Shown: piece by piece, positions 42,490-52,144 of the stretch
Position numbering within the stretch: the stretch's first letter is position 1
How the letters are laid out: each line of letters opens with the position of its first letter
Origin: Roseobacter sp. SK209-2-6
Lineage (GTDB): Bacteria; Pseudomonadota; Alphaproteobacteria; Rhodobacterales; Rhodobacteraceae
Direction: 5' to 3'
DNA length: 64,000 nucleotides
Assembly (NCBI RefSeq): GCF_000169455.1
Contig: NZ_AAYC01000002.1
Span: forward strand, 434,001 to 498,000
The notes under the pieces: generated by a model
Told to the model about the DNA's origin: nothing
Database searches by the model: none
The model's input: only the letters and a program-made list of their open reading frames with translations
Program-made: the position numbers and the translations under genes

Positions 42490-44071
42490 GCCAGAAAGTG
42501 AATATGCTTTTGACAAAGATCTGTCGCTACGCTTGAAAAAGTTGAGTGGTCCGGCTCCTTCCTTTTTCATGAAATGGACATTGCCGCAGTTCACACTATT
42601 CCTGTTGATCTTTATGGGTTTGTTGTGGCTTCTCGCAAATGTACCCAATCGCTTTTTCAACCCCTCAGTGATGCATGTGACTGTTGCTCTGGGCATGTTA
42701 GGTTTGTGGCGGTTCGGCTGGTGGTTCACTCATGCTTTACGTGCACAGATTTTTGCGCGGACCAAATGGCCAGGAATGCGCAAAGACGCTGATGCCCTTT
42801 GGAACAGTGGCTGGCGCCCCCGTCACCTCCACATCCAGATGACCACTTATTTTGAGGAACCTTCAATCACCAAACGGGTGATTGGGTCTATTCTTGGCCA
42901 GATCCGCCGCGAACAGATCCCAACCACGCTCTATATCGGTACTGGCAGTGCCTACGATGAAATCATCATACGGCAGTTTGTTGAAACCTACGCTCAGGAT
43001 ATCCCGGACGATCTGGCCAGTCTGGTTTTTATCCGGCAAAATCAACCTGGAAAACGCATGGCCATTGGTTTGATCCTTCGGGCAATGTGCCGCGCCTATC
43101 ACCATCCCGACGATTTGGTGATCTTCATGGATGGGGATGCCCTGTTTGGTGGTGACGTTTTGCGTAAAACGCTGCCAATGTTTGGTGCCGACCCCGAGTT
43201 GCAAGCCCTTACAACCGATGAAGAAGTCATCTGTTACGGTCCCAAATGGATCGCCAATTGGTTGGATATGCGGTTTGCTCAGCGGCGGCTTGCAATGCAA
43301 AGCCATGCCTTATCCAACCGGGTGCTGACCCTGACAGGCCGGATGAGTGTTTTCCGAACCAAACACATCCTGGACGAGAGCTTTATCCGTACAATCGAGG
43401 CAGATCATTTGCATCACTGGCTCTGGGGGCGGTTTCGGTTTTTGTCGGGGGATGACAAATCCAGTTGGTATCGCCTGCTGAGCCTGGGGGCCAAGATGAC
43501 CTATGTTCCCGATGCAACCGTCTATACCATCGAGGTGATCAAGGAGAACGGATTTGGCCGCATGGTGCAGAACTTCCGCCGTTGGTCAGGGAATATGCTG
43601 CGTAACGGAGCCCGCGCCATCTCATTGGGGCCGCGCGGAATGCCCTTTTTCATCTGGTGGTGCCTTGTGGATCAACGCATTGCCATGTGGACTATGATAG
43701 TCAGCCCGGTGATGGCCGTTTTGGGTTCACTCATTGCGCCGGGCTATTTCTGGAACTGTATCATTTGGGTATTGTTCTCCCGGATTGTCTTGTGCCTATT
43801 TCTGTTTGGATACAGTCGGAAGGCTGACATGAGCTGGCCCTTCATTTTGTATCTAAATCAGGTGATCAATGCTTCGGTGAAGATTTTCATGATCTTCCAT
43901 CTCTCCAAACAAAAATGGTCGAACCGCGGCAATCAAAGTGCCGGTGGCGGTGATGGGGCTCTAGAGACTGCAAAAAATTTATTTGCAAAATTTCAAATGG
44001 TTACCGCCATTGGAATCTTTTTGGTGATCCTTTTGGCTTATGTCGAATTGATCGAGATCCCCTTCTTTTGA
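42482..44071 (+). CDS. alg8: Alg8-like GT2 glycosyltransferase (mannuronan synthase catalytic subunit)
   Basis: The 529-residue inner membrane enzyme would polymerise mannuronate from GDP-mannuronic acid. It has membrane helices at the N-terminus (FTLFLLIFMGLLWLLA and VALGMLGLWRFG) and a cytoplasmic GT-A domain with VIFMDGDALFGGDVL (metal-binding D-x-D). The stretch LTGRMSVFRTKH, DHLHHWLWGRFRFLSGDDKS and RRWSGNMLRNGARAISLGP is distinctive for Alg8, where GDDKSSW and the RWxGN segment stand for the acceptor and Q/RxxRW motifs. C-terminal helices follow. It is coupled to the Alg44-like gene upstream, as in Pseudomonas alg8-alg44 but in reversed order. Confidence 0.85.
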   Translation: MYEPESEYAFDKDLSLRLKKLSGPAPSFFMKWTLPQFTLFLLIFMGLLWLLANVPNRFFNPSVMHVTVALGMLGLWRFGWWFTHALRAQIFARTKWPGMRKDADALWNSGWRPRHLHIQMTTYFEEPSITKRVIGSILGQIRREQIPTTLYIGTGSAYDEIIIRQFVETYAQDIPDDLASLVFIRQNQPGKRMAIGLILRAMCRAYHHPDDLVIFMDGDALFGGDVLRKTLPMFGADPELQALTTDEEVICYGPKWIANWLDMRFAQRRLAMQSHALSNRVLTLTGRMSVFRTKHILDESFIRTIEADHLHHWLWGRFRFLSGDDKSSWYRLLSLGAKMTYVPDATVYTIEVIKENGFGRMVQNFRRWSGNMLRNGARAISLGPRGMPFFIWWCLVDQRIAMWTMIVSPVMAVLGSLIAPGYFWNCIIWVLFSRIVLCLFLFGYSRKADMSWPFILYLNQVINASVKIFMIFHLSKQKWSNRGNQSAGGGDGALETAKNLFAKFQMVTAIGIFLVILLAYVELIEIPFF

Positions 44072-44173
44072 TCTCTCTATATCCTTTCGACACAGCGCCC
44101 TGTTCTTAGGACATCAAGAAACAAAAACACATATGATGCATGCTGATTTTAAATCAAATTAGAGGAGATCATT

Positions 44174-45601
44174 GTGCTTTATCCAGTCATTCTTGCCGGT
44201 GGAAGTGGAACGCGTCTTTGGCCGGTATCCCGCAAGAGTTTTCCAAAACAATTTGCCTCTTTGGCAGGTGAGAAGAGCCTATTTCAACAGACCCTACAAC
44301 GGTTGTCAGGTCCGGAATTCGCTGCCCCTATGGTGGTAACAGGCGAAGACTACCGATTCATCTCGCAAGAACAGATCACCGCAACAGGTGTTGAAGACAG
44401 TACACTTGTTGTCGAACCTCACGCGCGCAACACTGCCCCTGCGGTTTTGACGGCCGCATTGTCGATGCAAGATACGCCCGACGTGGTCATGGTGATCACA
44501 CCAAGCGACCATTTGATAGCTGATCATGCAGCCTTTGCCTCTGCATTGTACAACGCCAGGGTTGAGGCTGAGAAAGGTGCAATTGTCGTTTTTGGAGTGA
44601 CCCCGGATCACCCGGCAACCGGATTTGGCTATCTAAAAACGTCGAACGTGCCTGTACACCAGGGATCGGCCTTGACAGTGACCGAATTTGTGGAAAAGCC
44701 ACATGAAAATAAGGCCATGAAGATGATCGAGAGCGGAAACTTCTTCTGGAACTCTGGGATCTTTGTAGCGCGTGTCAGCACCATTCTGAATGCATTTACT
44801 ACCCATTCGCCGCATCTGTTAAACCCTTGCAAAGCTGCCTTGGCCCTGGGTCGCGAAGATCTCAACTTCTTGCGTTTGCATGGAGACGCTTTTTCCCAAT
44901 GTGAAAATGTTTCCTTTGACTGTGCAGTCATGGAACGCATTGGAAAATGCACTGCGATACACTTGGACTGCGGCTGGTCTGATCTCGGCAGCTGGAAAGC
45001 AGTCAAGGAGCTGGGAGAAACGGATATCTCTGGCAACACTCTAGCGGGAAATGCGACGGCGATCGAGTGTTCCAACAGCTTTTTGAAGTCGGACAATCCT
45101 GACACCGCGCTGGTTGGGCTGGGCCTCAAGGACATTATCGCAGTGGCAACGGACGATGGTGTCCTCGTCACTGACATGGCGCATAGCGACCAGATTGGCC
45201 GAACCGTTGAAGTCCTTAAAGCCCAAAAGGCCAAGCAAGCGGAAGAGTTCCGACGTTGTCACCGTCCCTGGGGCTATTATGAGACGCTGTCTCTAGGGCA
45301 TCGGTTTCAAGTCAAGCGCATCATGGTCAAACCCGGTGGGCAGTTGTCACTTCAGAGCCATGTGCATCGGGCCGAACATTGGGTTGTCGTTGCGGGGTCA
45401 GCCAAAGTGACTGTGAAAGATCAGGTAAAGATGATGACAGAAAACGAGTCGACCTATATTCCTCTTGGGGCGGTCCATCGGTTAGAAAACCCCGGGAAAC
45501 TGCCTCTGCACCTCATTGAGGTCCAATCTGGCAGTTATCTCGGTGAAGACGACATTACTCGATACGAAGACGTGTACAACCGCGGTGAGGAAGTCGCATA
45601 G
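44174..45601 (+). CDS. algA: Mannose-1-phosphate guanylyltransferase / mannose-6-phosphate isomerase
   Basis: The 475-residue bifunctional enzyme supplies GDP-mannose. The N-terminal nucleotidyltransferase domain has PVILAGGSGTRLWPVSRKSFPK and FVEKPHENKA. The C-terminal isomerase cupin (~residue 360 on) has RPWGYYETLSLGHRFQVKRI, HRAEHWVVVAGSA and the metal-binding QSHVHRAEHW. GTG is the start, with AGAGGAGA in front. It lies 102 bases after the synthase gene and before algD, giving the precursor route to GDP-mannuronate. Confidence 0.94.
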   Translation: MLYPVILAGGSGTRLWPVSRKSFPKQFASLAGEKSLFQQTLQRLSGPEFAAPMVVTGEDYRFISQEQITATGVEDSTLVVEPHARNTAPAVLTAALSMQDTPDVVMVITPSDHLIADHAAFASALYNARVEAEKGAIVVFGVTPDHPATGFGYLKTSNVPVHQGSALTVTEFVEKPHENKAMKMIESGNFFWNSGIFVARVSTILNAFTTHSPHLLNPCKAALALGREDLNFLRLHGDAFSQCENVSFDCAVMERIGKCTAIHLDCGWSDLGSWKAVKELGETDISGNTLAGNATAIECSNSFLKSDNPDTALVGLGLKDIIAVATDDGVLVTDMAHSDQIGRTVEVLKAQKAKQAEEFRRCHRPWGYYETLSLGHRFQVKRIMVKPGGQLSLQSHVHRAEHWVVVAGSAKVTVKDQVKMMTENESTYIPLGAVHRLENPGKLPLHLIEVQSGSYLGEDDITRYEDVYNRGEEVA

Positions 45602-45634
45602 CGATAGCTTCCTACTGAGTTTATCCGCTGGAAC

Positions 45635-45670
45635 GGCCTGCATGAGAGATCTTGCAGGTCTTTTTCTTTC
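45635..45670 (+). terminator. Terminator-like hairpin between algA and algD
   Basis: GGCCTGCA pairs with TGCAGGTC (one wobble) around a 10-base loop, followed by TTTTTCTTTC. It implies that algD and the RTX gene have their own promoter in the 200-base gap. Confidence 0.7.
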
Positions 45671-45807
45671 TACTCGAATGCGAGAAGGGGTGCACTTCGG
45701 TATAGGTCCATTCCTCAATCGGCATACTCCCCTAACCAAGTGCTCAATTTATTAAATATTTCAGTAATTTATAATGAAGGTGTAGTAAAAATTGAGGGGA
45801 TTTCAGA

Positions 45808-47199
45808 ATGAACTTGGAGAGAATTGACGTCTCGTTTTCACGCAGTGTTGCCCAACCTCCTAAGAGCGGGAAACGCATCAGTGTTGTCGGTCTTGGATAT
45901 GTCGGAGCTGTCTCGACTGCCTGCCTGTCGGCACTGGGTCATTCTGTTATTGGCGTTGATATCGACGCCGACAAGGTCGACAAGATCGGCCGAGGACTTA
46001 GCCCCATTCATGAAAAAGACCTAGGCAGCTATTTGTTCCAAGGGGTTAGCACCGGACTAGTGCACACCACAACGAACCTGGTCGCAGCGGTACGCGAAAC
46101 TGATGTGACCTTTATCTCGGTCGGCACCCCGACGGCTGAGGATGGCGGATGTGATGATAGCTTTATCCGTCAGGCCGCACGGCGAATGGCCCGCGGGCTT
46201 CGACAAAAAAACAGTTTTCATGTCTTTGCTATGCGCTGCTCGATCCCACCGGGGACTACCCTTGGTGTTCTGGCTCCAATCATTGAGCGCCTTTCGGGCA
46301 AAAAGCTGGGACAGGATTTTGGTATCTGCTTCAACCCAGAGTTTCTGCGTGAAGGAGTGGCAATCGAGGACTTTTACAATCCGCCTAAGACTGTAATTGG
46401 AGCCACGGATGCCCGAACAGCCAAAGAAATGGCGCAAATATATGCGCCGGTGGATAGCACCCCAATTGTCACCACTATTGAGGCTGCGGAGATGGTCAAA
46501 TATGTCGATAATGTCTGGCACGCCGCCAAGGTCTGTTTTGCCAATGAAATTGGTCGCTTATGCAAGCCCCTGGGCGTAGACAGCCACGAGGTGATGGAGA
46601 TTTTCACTCAGGACACCAAATTAAACCTATCATCCTATTACCTAAAACCTGGTTTTGCCTATGGCGGTTCCTGTCTACCCAAAGAGGTGAGAGCAGTCAG
46701 CCATATGGCGCAGCAGGCGGGCATTGATGTGCCGATGATTGCCAACCTCGACCGCTCGAATAAGGCGCAGATTCAAGAGGCTGTTCGGATGGTATTAGCA
46801 TCTGGTGCAAAACAGGTTGGCATATTAGGCGTCGCGTTTAAACCGGGCACTGATGATCTGCGCGAAAGCCCAGCATTGGAGCTTATGGCCGAGCTGCGAG
46901 AGGCAGGCCTTGAAGTTCTTGCCCATGACCATGCGATTTCTTCGAAAACTACAATTGCCGGTCAGCTGGCCTATGTACGTCACGCTAGCCCCGGTTTGCA
47001 AGCTTTAGCCGGTGTGTTGCCAGAACTACTGCGTGACGACCTTGCAGTGGTAACCCAGCACGCCGAGGTCCTAGTTACTTGCCATTCCGGCACTGAGTAC
47101 CGTGAAGCCATTCAGAAAAGTCGCAAACCCGTTGTTGATCTGGTCCGGCTCTTCGCAACCGCCCCTGCGGAACTGGTAGTCGACGGCATCGGGTGGTGA
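45808..47199 (+). CDS. algD: GDP-mannose 6-dehydrogenase
   Basis: This 463-residue enzyme oxidises GDP-mannose twice to GDP-mannuronic acid, the committed step of alginate-type polymers. It has the NAD motif VVGLGYVGAVSTACLSALGH, FISVGTPTAEDGG, FNPEFLREGVAIEDF, and the catalytic Cys in GGSCLPKEVRAVSHMA. This fits AlgD better than UDP-glucose dehydrogenase. The N-terminus is extended by about 25 residues compared with Pseudomonas AlgD. It precedes the RTX gene by 56 bases, suggesting co-transcription. Confidence 0.92.
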   Translation: MNLERIDVSFSRSVAQPPKSGKRISVVGLGYVGAVSTACLSALGHSVIGVDIDADKVDKIGRGLSPIHEKDLGSYLFQGVSTGLVHTTTNLVAAVRETDVTFISVGTPTAEDGGCDDSFIRQAARRMARGLRQKNSFHVFAMRCSIPPGTTLGVLAPIIERLSGKKLGQDFGICFNPEFLREGVAIEDFYNPPKTVIGATDARTAKEMAQIYAPVDSTPIVTTIEAAEMVKYVDNVWHAAKVCFANEIGRLCKPLGVDSHEVMEIFTQDTKLNLSSYYLKPGFAYGGSCLPKEVRAVSHMAQQAGIDVPMIANLDRSNKAQIQEAVRMVLASGAKQVGILGVAFKPGTDDLRESPALELMAELREAGLEVLAHDHAISSKTTIAGQLAYVRHASPGLQALAGVLPELLRDDLAVVTQHAEVLVTCHSGTEYREAIQKSRKPVVDLVRLFATAPAELVVDGIGW

Positions 47200-47255
47200 C
47201 TCTTGCAAGCAAGTATGCAGCAAGCCCTTTCCCATAGATATGACAGGAATTAACA

Positions 47256-49889
47256 ATGCCCGATCTTTCTCAGGTGACCCTTCTTGGCACAGCTATCTCT
47301 GAAACTTTGACTGGGACCGAAACCCAGGATGTTATTCTGGGCCGTGCAGGCAATGACTACATCTCAGGTGGTGGAAAAGGTGACCAGCTTTATGGTGACT
47401 ACACGCAAGCCAACCAACTGGATGGCACAGAAGGCGCGACCTCTTTTCAAGACTATGGGGCCTCAGGTCATTGGGTTGTCTCTGCGCTAGATGATGGGCA
47501 TCAAGAAATGACGCAATCGGTCGCAACAGAAGCAGGTGGCGTCTATACATTGAATTTTGAAATTGCCTCCAATTTTGCGGCTGGGGTGACCTCGGCTGGG
47601 ATTGAGGTTCTGGTTGAAGGCGCGGTAATTGCAACGGTTTCCTCAAGCAGCGGTGTTTTTGGTGAGCATCAACTTTCTTTTACAGCCACAGACAACCAAA
47701 CTGAACTGACTATACGCTCCATTGACGGGCCGACATCTGAAGGGCCAGTTATTGATACAAGTGGCGCAATTTTTCACTACGATCAGGATATTGTGATTGA
47801 TGGTCAGGCTGTCACCGTTGCTGCTTTTGCCGATGGACAGGCCAACCTCTATCAGGTGTTGAATGGCACCTTGCATGTGTTTGATACAACAAATGGCAGC
47901 TATGAGGTCGCCGGAGCCAGCGGCACAGTCAATGTAAATTCCATCGGCTTCAACCAGGAAGACAACCTACTTTATGCCATTGCGGTTGGGAATGGTGTCG
48001 ATAGCTTAGGGAACTCCGTAAGCAGAAGCGATCTGATAATGATGGATGCGATGGGCAATAGTTATCGCATCGGGGAAACACCCTATAGATCCTGGACCGG
48101 GGATTTTGATGATCAGGGCAATCTGTGGTCTTTCAACTCCAGCATGGACCATATCGCGGTCATCGACGTCGATGCTTTGGACAGTGATGGGAACCCTGAA
48201 ACCACCGTCTATAAGCTCCCAAGGGAATTGGTAACGGAACGATTTTATGACATGGCCTTTGATGCCGCATCGCAAAGCTTCTCCGGCATGGCCCGGCCCC
48301 CGGCTGAAGGTCAACCTGCAACGCTCCTGACAATCGATATTTCGTCAGGCGAGCCAGTCTTTTCTACGGTTTCGGTCACGGAGACCATGATCGATGGGAT
48401 CGCTCATCCAGGGGTTCCTTACCTGACTTTTGGCGCGGCGATTTATGACACCGACGGCAATCTTTACGTTGGTGGCAATTCAGGTGATCACGATATGGAA
48501 AATAGCACTGCCAACAGCGGTGGGATATATCGGGTCGTATTTGACCCACAAAACGGAGAGGTTTCACTGGAACTGGTGGCAGAGGCCCCTCGCTCATCAT
48601 CAAATGATGGCGCTGGTGACCCCAGAGCGCTTAGCCCATTTGCAGATGTAGATCTAACTGCTTCCATATTGATCCGAGATATTGCCTTGGTGACAACCAG
48701 TGAAGGAGATTTGACATTTGACGATACTCTCGTTGGAGAAGCTGGGGCGGATACGCTCGATGGTGGACTTGGCGCAGATCTGGCTATCGGTGGCAGCTTA
48801 GGAGATCATTTGCGAGGAGGTACCGGCGATGATGACCTGCACGGTGGAGCTGCCCCCAGCGATCGCAGCAGCGAAGTTATCTCTTTCTATGATGAAAGTG
48901 GTTTGCGCTACGATCAGTTTGGTAATCTGCTGGCCGAGGACGATGATTTTCTTTTTGGAGGGGCTGGCAACGACACCCTCTCGGGTTCAGCAGGGCATGA
49001 CACACTTGAAGGAGGTACAGGCAATGACGAGCTTTCCGGTGGTTCTGGTCTGGATGTTCTCTCAGGAGGTGTTGGTGATGATACCCTCTCGGGCGGTTCC
49101 GAGGGGGACATTCTATACGGAAATGACGGGAATGACCTCCTAAGAGGTGGCTCAGGTCAAGACCAGTTATTAGGTGGTTCGGGAACTGATGAGTTAAACG
49201 GTGGTTCTGGTGATGATGCTCTTTCAGGCGACTCAGGTACTGACTTCCTTGAAGGAGGGAGCGGCCATGACACTCTCGATGGTGGAGTTGATGACGATAC
49301 CGTCATCGGTGGAAGCGGTGATGACAGTTTAACCGGAGGCTATGGTAACGATAGCATTTCAGCGGGATCAGGTAATGATACGGCTTCGGGCGGAGCCGGT
49401 GCCGATAAGGTTCTAGGTGGGGCGGGTAATGACCAATTGAGTGGCGGCTTAGGAAATGATCGCCTCAATGGTGGAAGCGGAGCAGATTTATTGGCCGGCG
49501 GAGATGGCAACGATCACCTTAATGGAGGCTTGGGGCATGATCTCTTGTTAGGCGGTGCTGGAAATGACCGTATCTATCTTGGAGCCGGAAATGATTCTGC
49601 AACAGGCGGTGGCGACGCCGACCGTTTTATCTTCCGCACCGAAGACTTGGATGGGTCAACTGACTTGATCACTGATTTTTCCACATTGGAAGGCGATATA
49701 CTGGATTTCAGGTCCTTGGATTTGATGGAAGATGGGATGAGCTTTTCAGAATGGTTTAATGGAGCGGCTACATATAACGGTGTAGGAGATGTAACCATAT
49801 CTTTCGGCGGAAGTTTGGTCATCTTGGAAGGATTGAGCATTTCTGATGATCAAGATCTGTTCTCACTAGGTGAAGCCATTTGGCTCTAA
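47256..49889 (+). CDS. Large RTX (hemolysin-type calcium-binding) protein with a beta-propeller-like middle domain
   Basis: The 877-residue acidic protein has a short N-terminal RTX block ([20 protein letters not shown]) and a jelly-roll-like region (~60-165). A middle domain (~170-490) has repeated F/Y-D-x-x-G-N-L-W/Y turns ([24 protein letters not shown]) suggesting a propeller. It is followed by about 20 GGxGxDxLx nonapeptides and a C-terminal [20 protein letters not shown] module typical of type I secreted proteins. No enzyme motif, including alginate C5-epimerase, is recognised. No type I secretion genes are nearby. A matrix protein of the polymer is a reasonable guess. Confidence 0.88.
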   Translation: MPDLSQVTLLGTAISETLTGTETQDVILGRAGNDYISGGGKGDQLYGDYTQANQLDGTEGATSFQDYGASGHWVVSALDDGHQEMTQSVATEAGGVYTLNFEIASNFAAGVTSAGIEVLVEGAVIATVSSSSGVFGEHQLSFTATDNQTELTIRSIDGPTSEGPVIDTSGAIFHYDQDIVIDGQAVTVAAFADGQANLYQVLNGTLHVFDTTNGSYEVAGASGTVNVNSIGFNQEDNLLYAIAVGNGVDSLGNSVSRSDLIMMDAMGNSYRIGETPYRSWTGDFDDQGNLWSFNSSMDHIAVIDVDALDSDGNPETTVYKLPRELVTERFYDMAFDAASQSFSGMARPPAEGQPATLLTIDISSGEPVFSTVSVTETMIDGIAHPGVPYLTFGAAIYDTDGNLYVGGNSGDHDMENSTANSGGIYRVVFDPQNGEVSLELVAEAPRSSSNDGAGDPRALSPFADVDLTASILIRDIALVTTSEGDLTFDDTLVGEAGADTLDGGLGADLAIGGSLGDHLRGGTGDDDLHGGAAPSDRSSEVISFYDESGLRYDQFGNLLAEDDDFLFGGAGNDTLSGSAGHDTLEGGTGNDELSGGSGLDVLSGGVGDDTLSGGSEGDILYGNDGNDLLRGGSGQDQLLGGSGTDELNGGSGDDALSGDSGTDFLEGGSGHDTLDGGVDDDTVIGGSGDDSLTGGYGNDSISAGSGNDTASGGAGADKVLGGAGNDQLSGGLGNDRLNGGSGADLLAGGDGNDHLNGGLGHDLLLGGAGNDRIYLGAGNDSATGGGDADRFIFRTEDLDGSTDLITDFSTLEGDILDFRSLDLMEDGMSFSEWFNGAATYNGVGDVTISFGGSLVILEGLSISDDQDLFSLGEAIWL

Positions 49890-49933
49890 GAACAATAGAT
49901 GATCAGCCCCATCGAAGTGGTCCAGTGTGAGTG

Positions 49934-50749
49934 TTAGTGCATGATCGGCCTGGTTTCCACCGGAACGATGGCTTCCGGAGCCGGTGGGCGATAGCCCAGA
50001 GCACTATGCGGCCGTTTTGTGTTGTAGTGATTTCTCCATTGTTCAATCAGGATCTGGGCTTCACGCAGGCTGTAAAATACCTCTCCATTCAGCAGCTCGT
50101 CTCTGAAGCGCGCGTTGAAGCTTTCACAGCATCCGTTCTCCCAAGGTGATCCTGGTTCAATGTAGGCCGTTTGGGCACCGACCGCTGCGATCCAATCTCG
50201 AACGGCCTGAGCAATGAACTCTGGGCCATTATCTGATCTGATGAAAGCAGGAACGCCACGCAGGATGAAAAGATCTGTCAGCGCGTCAATAACTTCTGCC
50301 GAGTTCAAGCGCCTCTTCACCCGGATCGCCAGGCATTCCCGGCTGTGTTCATCCAGAATGTTCAGTGTCCGGAACGCTTTCCCGTCATCCGTTCGATGGT
50401 GCACGAAGTCATAGGACCAGACATGGTCACGATATTCGGGCCGGAGTCGAACACACGACCCGTCGTTCAGCCAGAGCCGTCCTTTCTTCGGTTGTTTCAT
50501 TGGAACTTTCAGCCCCTCACGCCGCCATAGGCGCTCAACACGTTTGTCGTTGATTTGCCAGCCGGCGTCTCTCAGAAGAGCCGCTATCCGACGGTAACCG
50601 TATCGACCATATTGGCGTGTCAGTTCGATCATGTCAGACACCAACCGGTCTTCGTCAGCACGTCCAACAGGCACCCGCCTCTGTGTGGAACGGTGCTGTC
50701 CCAGAACACGGCAGGCGCGACGCTCTGAGACGTGGAACTGGCGTCGCAC
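49934..50749 (-). CDS. IS3-family transposase OrfB, copy 2
   Basis: The 271 residues are identical to copy 1 except ENGCCESF in place of ENGYCESF. The Tyr-to-Cys change lies two residues before the catalytic Glu. The rest of the DDE core is intact. Whether this copy is active is uncertain. Confidence 0.92.
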   Translation of the reverse strand: MRRQFHVSERRACRVLGQHRSTQRRVPVGRADEDRLVSDMIELTRQYGRYGYRRIAALLRDAGWQINDKRVERLWRREGLKVPMKQPKKGRLWLNDGSCVRLRPEYRDHVWSYDFVHHRTDDGKAFRTLNILDEHSRECLAIRVKRRLNSAEVIDALTDLFILRGVPAFIRSDNGPEFIAQAVRDWIAAVGAQTAYIEPGSPWENGCCESFNARFRDELLNGEVFYSLREAQILIEQWRNHYNTKRPHSALGYRPPAPEAIVPVETRPIMH

Positions 50750-50781
50750 ATGATCAATGCAGTTACGGCGGCGCGAGGGGC

Positions 50782-51060
50782 TCAGAAGTTTCCCCGTGCA
50801 GCTTCCGACAGAATGAGCTTGTCCAATGTCAGATCAGAAACTGCCCGACGCAGCCGGTCATTCTCCTTCTGAAGTCGCTTTAGTTCCTTCAGTTGGTCGG
50901 TTCCCATACCGCCATATTGCTTGCGCCAGAGATAGAAGGTTTGTTCTGTAATCTGCACCTGTCGAATGGCGTCTACGCGCGGCATCCCTTGGCCGCAAAG
51001 CACCTCAACCTGCCGTAACTTCGTGACAATCTCTTCGGGCTTGTGTCGCTTGATTCCCAT
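50782..51060 (-). CDS. IS3-family transposase OrfA, copy 2
   Basis: The 92 residues have the helix-turn-helix and zipper as in copy 1, with Leu for Arg in FYLWRKQ and Arg for Trp in RLRRAVSD. RLRRAVSD is the more usual family sequence, so copy 1 probably carries the derived change there. Confidence 0.92.
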   Translation of the reverse strand: MGIKRHKPEEIVTKLRQVEVLCGQGMPRVDAIRQVQITEQTFYLWRKQYGGMGTDQLKELKRLQKENDRLRRAVSDLTLDKLILSEAARGNF

Positions 51061-51116
51061 ATCTGATCCTCCGTTTCCTAACTATACGGGCGGATCACTT
51101 CAGTGGGGGAGGATCA

Positions 51117-51355
51117 CCTTCAAGGATGGCGACGAACTGGTCCACGGCCGCACTATGAGCCTGCGCATCAAGCGCCTCGGAATGACCTACAGTGAATATG
51201 CCAAATCGCTTGGGTTCGAACAGCTCCCCCGTGTTCATCTCAAACGGCACAAATACCTTATGCCCCTGGACCGGAAGATGCGTAGGCAGATTGAACCTCT
51301 GGCAAAGAAATACCCCGCTGCCGCGCCACAAGCTGAAAAAGAGACTCCGGCTTAG
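51117..51355 (+). pseudogene. C-terminal fragment of a phage-like protein (Mom-like?)
   Basis: Directly after the IS end the frame reads FKDGDELVHGRTMSLRIKRLG, then TYSEYAKSLGFEQLPRV and HLKRHKYLMPLDRKMRRQIEPLAKKYP to a TAG. The HKYLMPLD-xxxRxxIxPLAxxYP ending recalls phage Mu Mom-type DNA-modification proteins, from memory and with low certainty. There is no start codon of its own. The 5' part is not on the other side of the IS, so the insertion was accompanied by rearrangement. Confidence 0.45.
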
Positions 51356-51518
51356 GCCGGGGTTTCCACCTCATTGCGACGACCAAACCTCCGGGCCTCT
51401 ATCCATAACGCGGCGTATACCGGTTCGTGAACCCAAATTATCCAATGCTGCGCACGGAACAAATGTCAGCTATGTCAGAAATGATGATGTCGGCGGGTCT
51501 GACGCAAAGGAGAACCTG

Positions 51519-51926
51519 ATGGTTGAGAAGACCGAGTATCTGATTGTCCAGTACGCAAGCGATGGCAAAATAGTGAAACAACTTCGCGCGCCCAAAAGTG
51601 CTAATCTTCGCCTGTTGCTAGAAAGGCTTATTTGCCAAGGATTAGACGACGAAGCTGTGATCAACTCATGCCTTCGAAAGAACGCCAAGCGTTTCTATGA
51701 CCCGTTTCAGATAATCGACATGCGAGAGGACCATCGTAGAAAACAAGCGCGTGAAGCGTTGAACGCTAATCCCGAAACTAGTGATACGATAGGAGTATAT
51801 AACCGAGCGCGGGAAGCCCAAATTCCACTTGGAAAGACACTAATGGAAGGCGGGGTAAATCATGACTTCTTTGTTAAGGAGGTAAAGGTCCAGTCGGCGG
51901 CCAGCGTCCCTTTAAAGCCCAGTTAA
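51519..51926 (+). CDS. Hypothetical protein
   Basis: The ATG at 51519 lies behind AAAGGAGAA and gives 135 residues with no signal or membrane segment. It has an N-terminal beta-rich start (TEYLIVQYASDGKIVKQLRAP), a charged helical middle (LRLLLERLICQGLDDEAVINSC) and a polar tail. No family is recognised. The frame is open further upstream to 51192, but that part overlaps the phage-like fragment and was rejected. It lies in the AT-richer island edge, so it may belong to the mobile region. Confidence 0.6.
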   Translation: MVEKTEYLIVQYASDGKIVKQLRAPKSANLRLLLERLICQGLDDEAVINSCLRKNAKRFYDPFQIIDMREDHRRKQAREALNANPETSDTIGVYNRAREAQIPLGKTLMEGGVNHDFFVKEVKVQSAASVPLKPS

Positions 51927-52144
51927 AACGAACCCGCCGCCGGTCGGTTTTAAACACTTCGGGCGGCGGAAATCTGGAGTTTGAAACGGGAAGTGTCCCA
52001 AAGCGCTGCCGGGTTTGCCGCCGATCTGCCCCGCCGCGCAGTGATCACCGGAGGAATTCCAGAGTGGAAAAGCTACGGATTTTAGGGCAACAACGGCTTA
52101 GACTTCAAAAATAAGTTGCTGCAATGGGAAGTGTCCCGCACTGC

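Larger units (their letters stand above)
49900..51116 (-). mobile_element. IS3-family insertion sequence, copy 2 (1217 bp)
   Basis: It has the same length and ends (TGATC...) as copy 1 and is in the same orientation, 11,336 bases away. The inner left flank ends AGA; the outer right flank begins CCT. Few substitutions separate the two copies. It starts 11 bases after the RTX stop and closes the alginate-like island. Confidence 0.9.

Noticed and set aside
48950-49620. Regularly repeated short motifs suggesting a repeat array or CRISPR
   Set aside because: They are the codon-level copies of RTX nonapeptides within one open frame; there are no spacers.
47256-49889. RTX protein as a mannuronan C5-epimerase
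   Set aside because: No parallel beta-helix catalytic module or epimerase catalytic motif is visible; only RTX and propeller-like regions.
38564-51116. Classic composite transposon with outer target duplication
   Set aside because: The outer flanks CAG and CCT do not match. Only the inner flanks share AGA.
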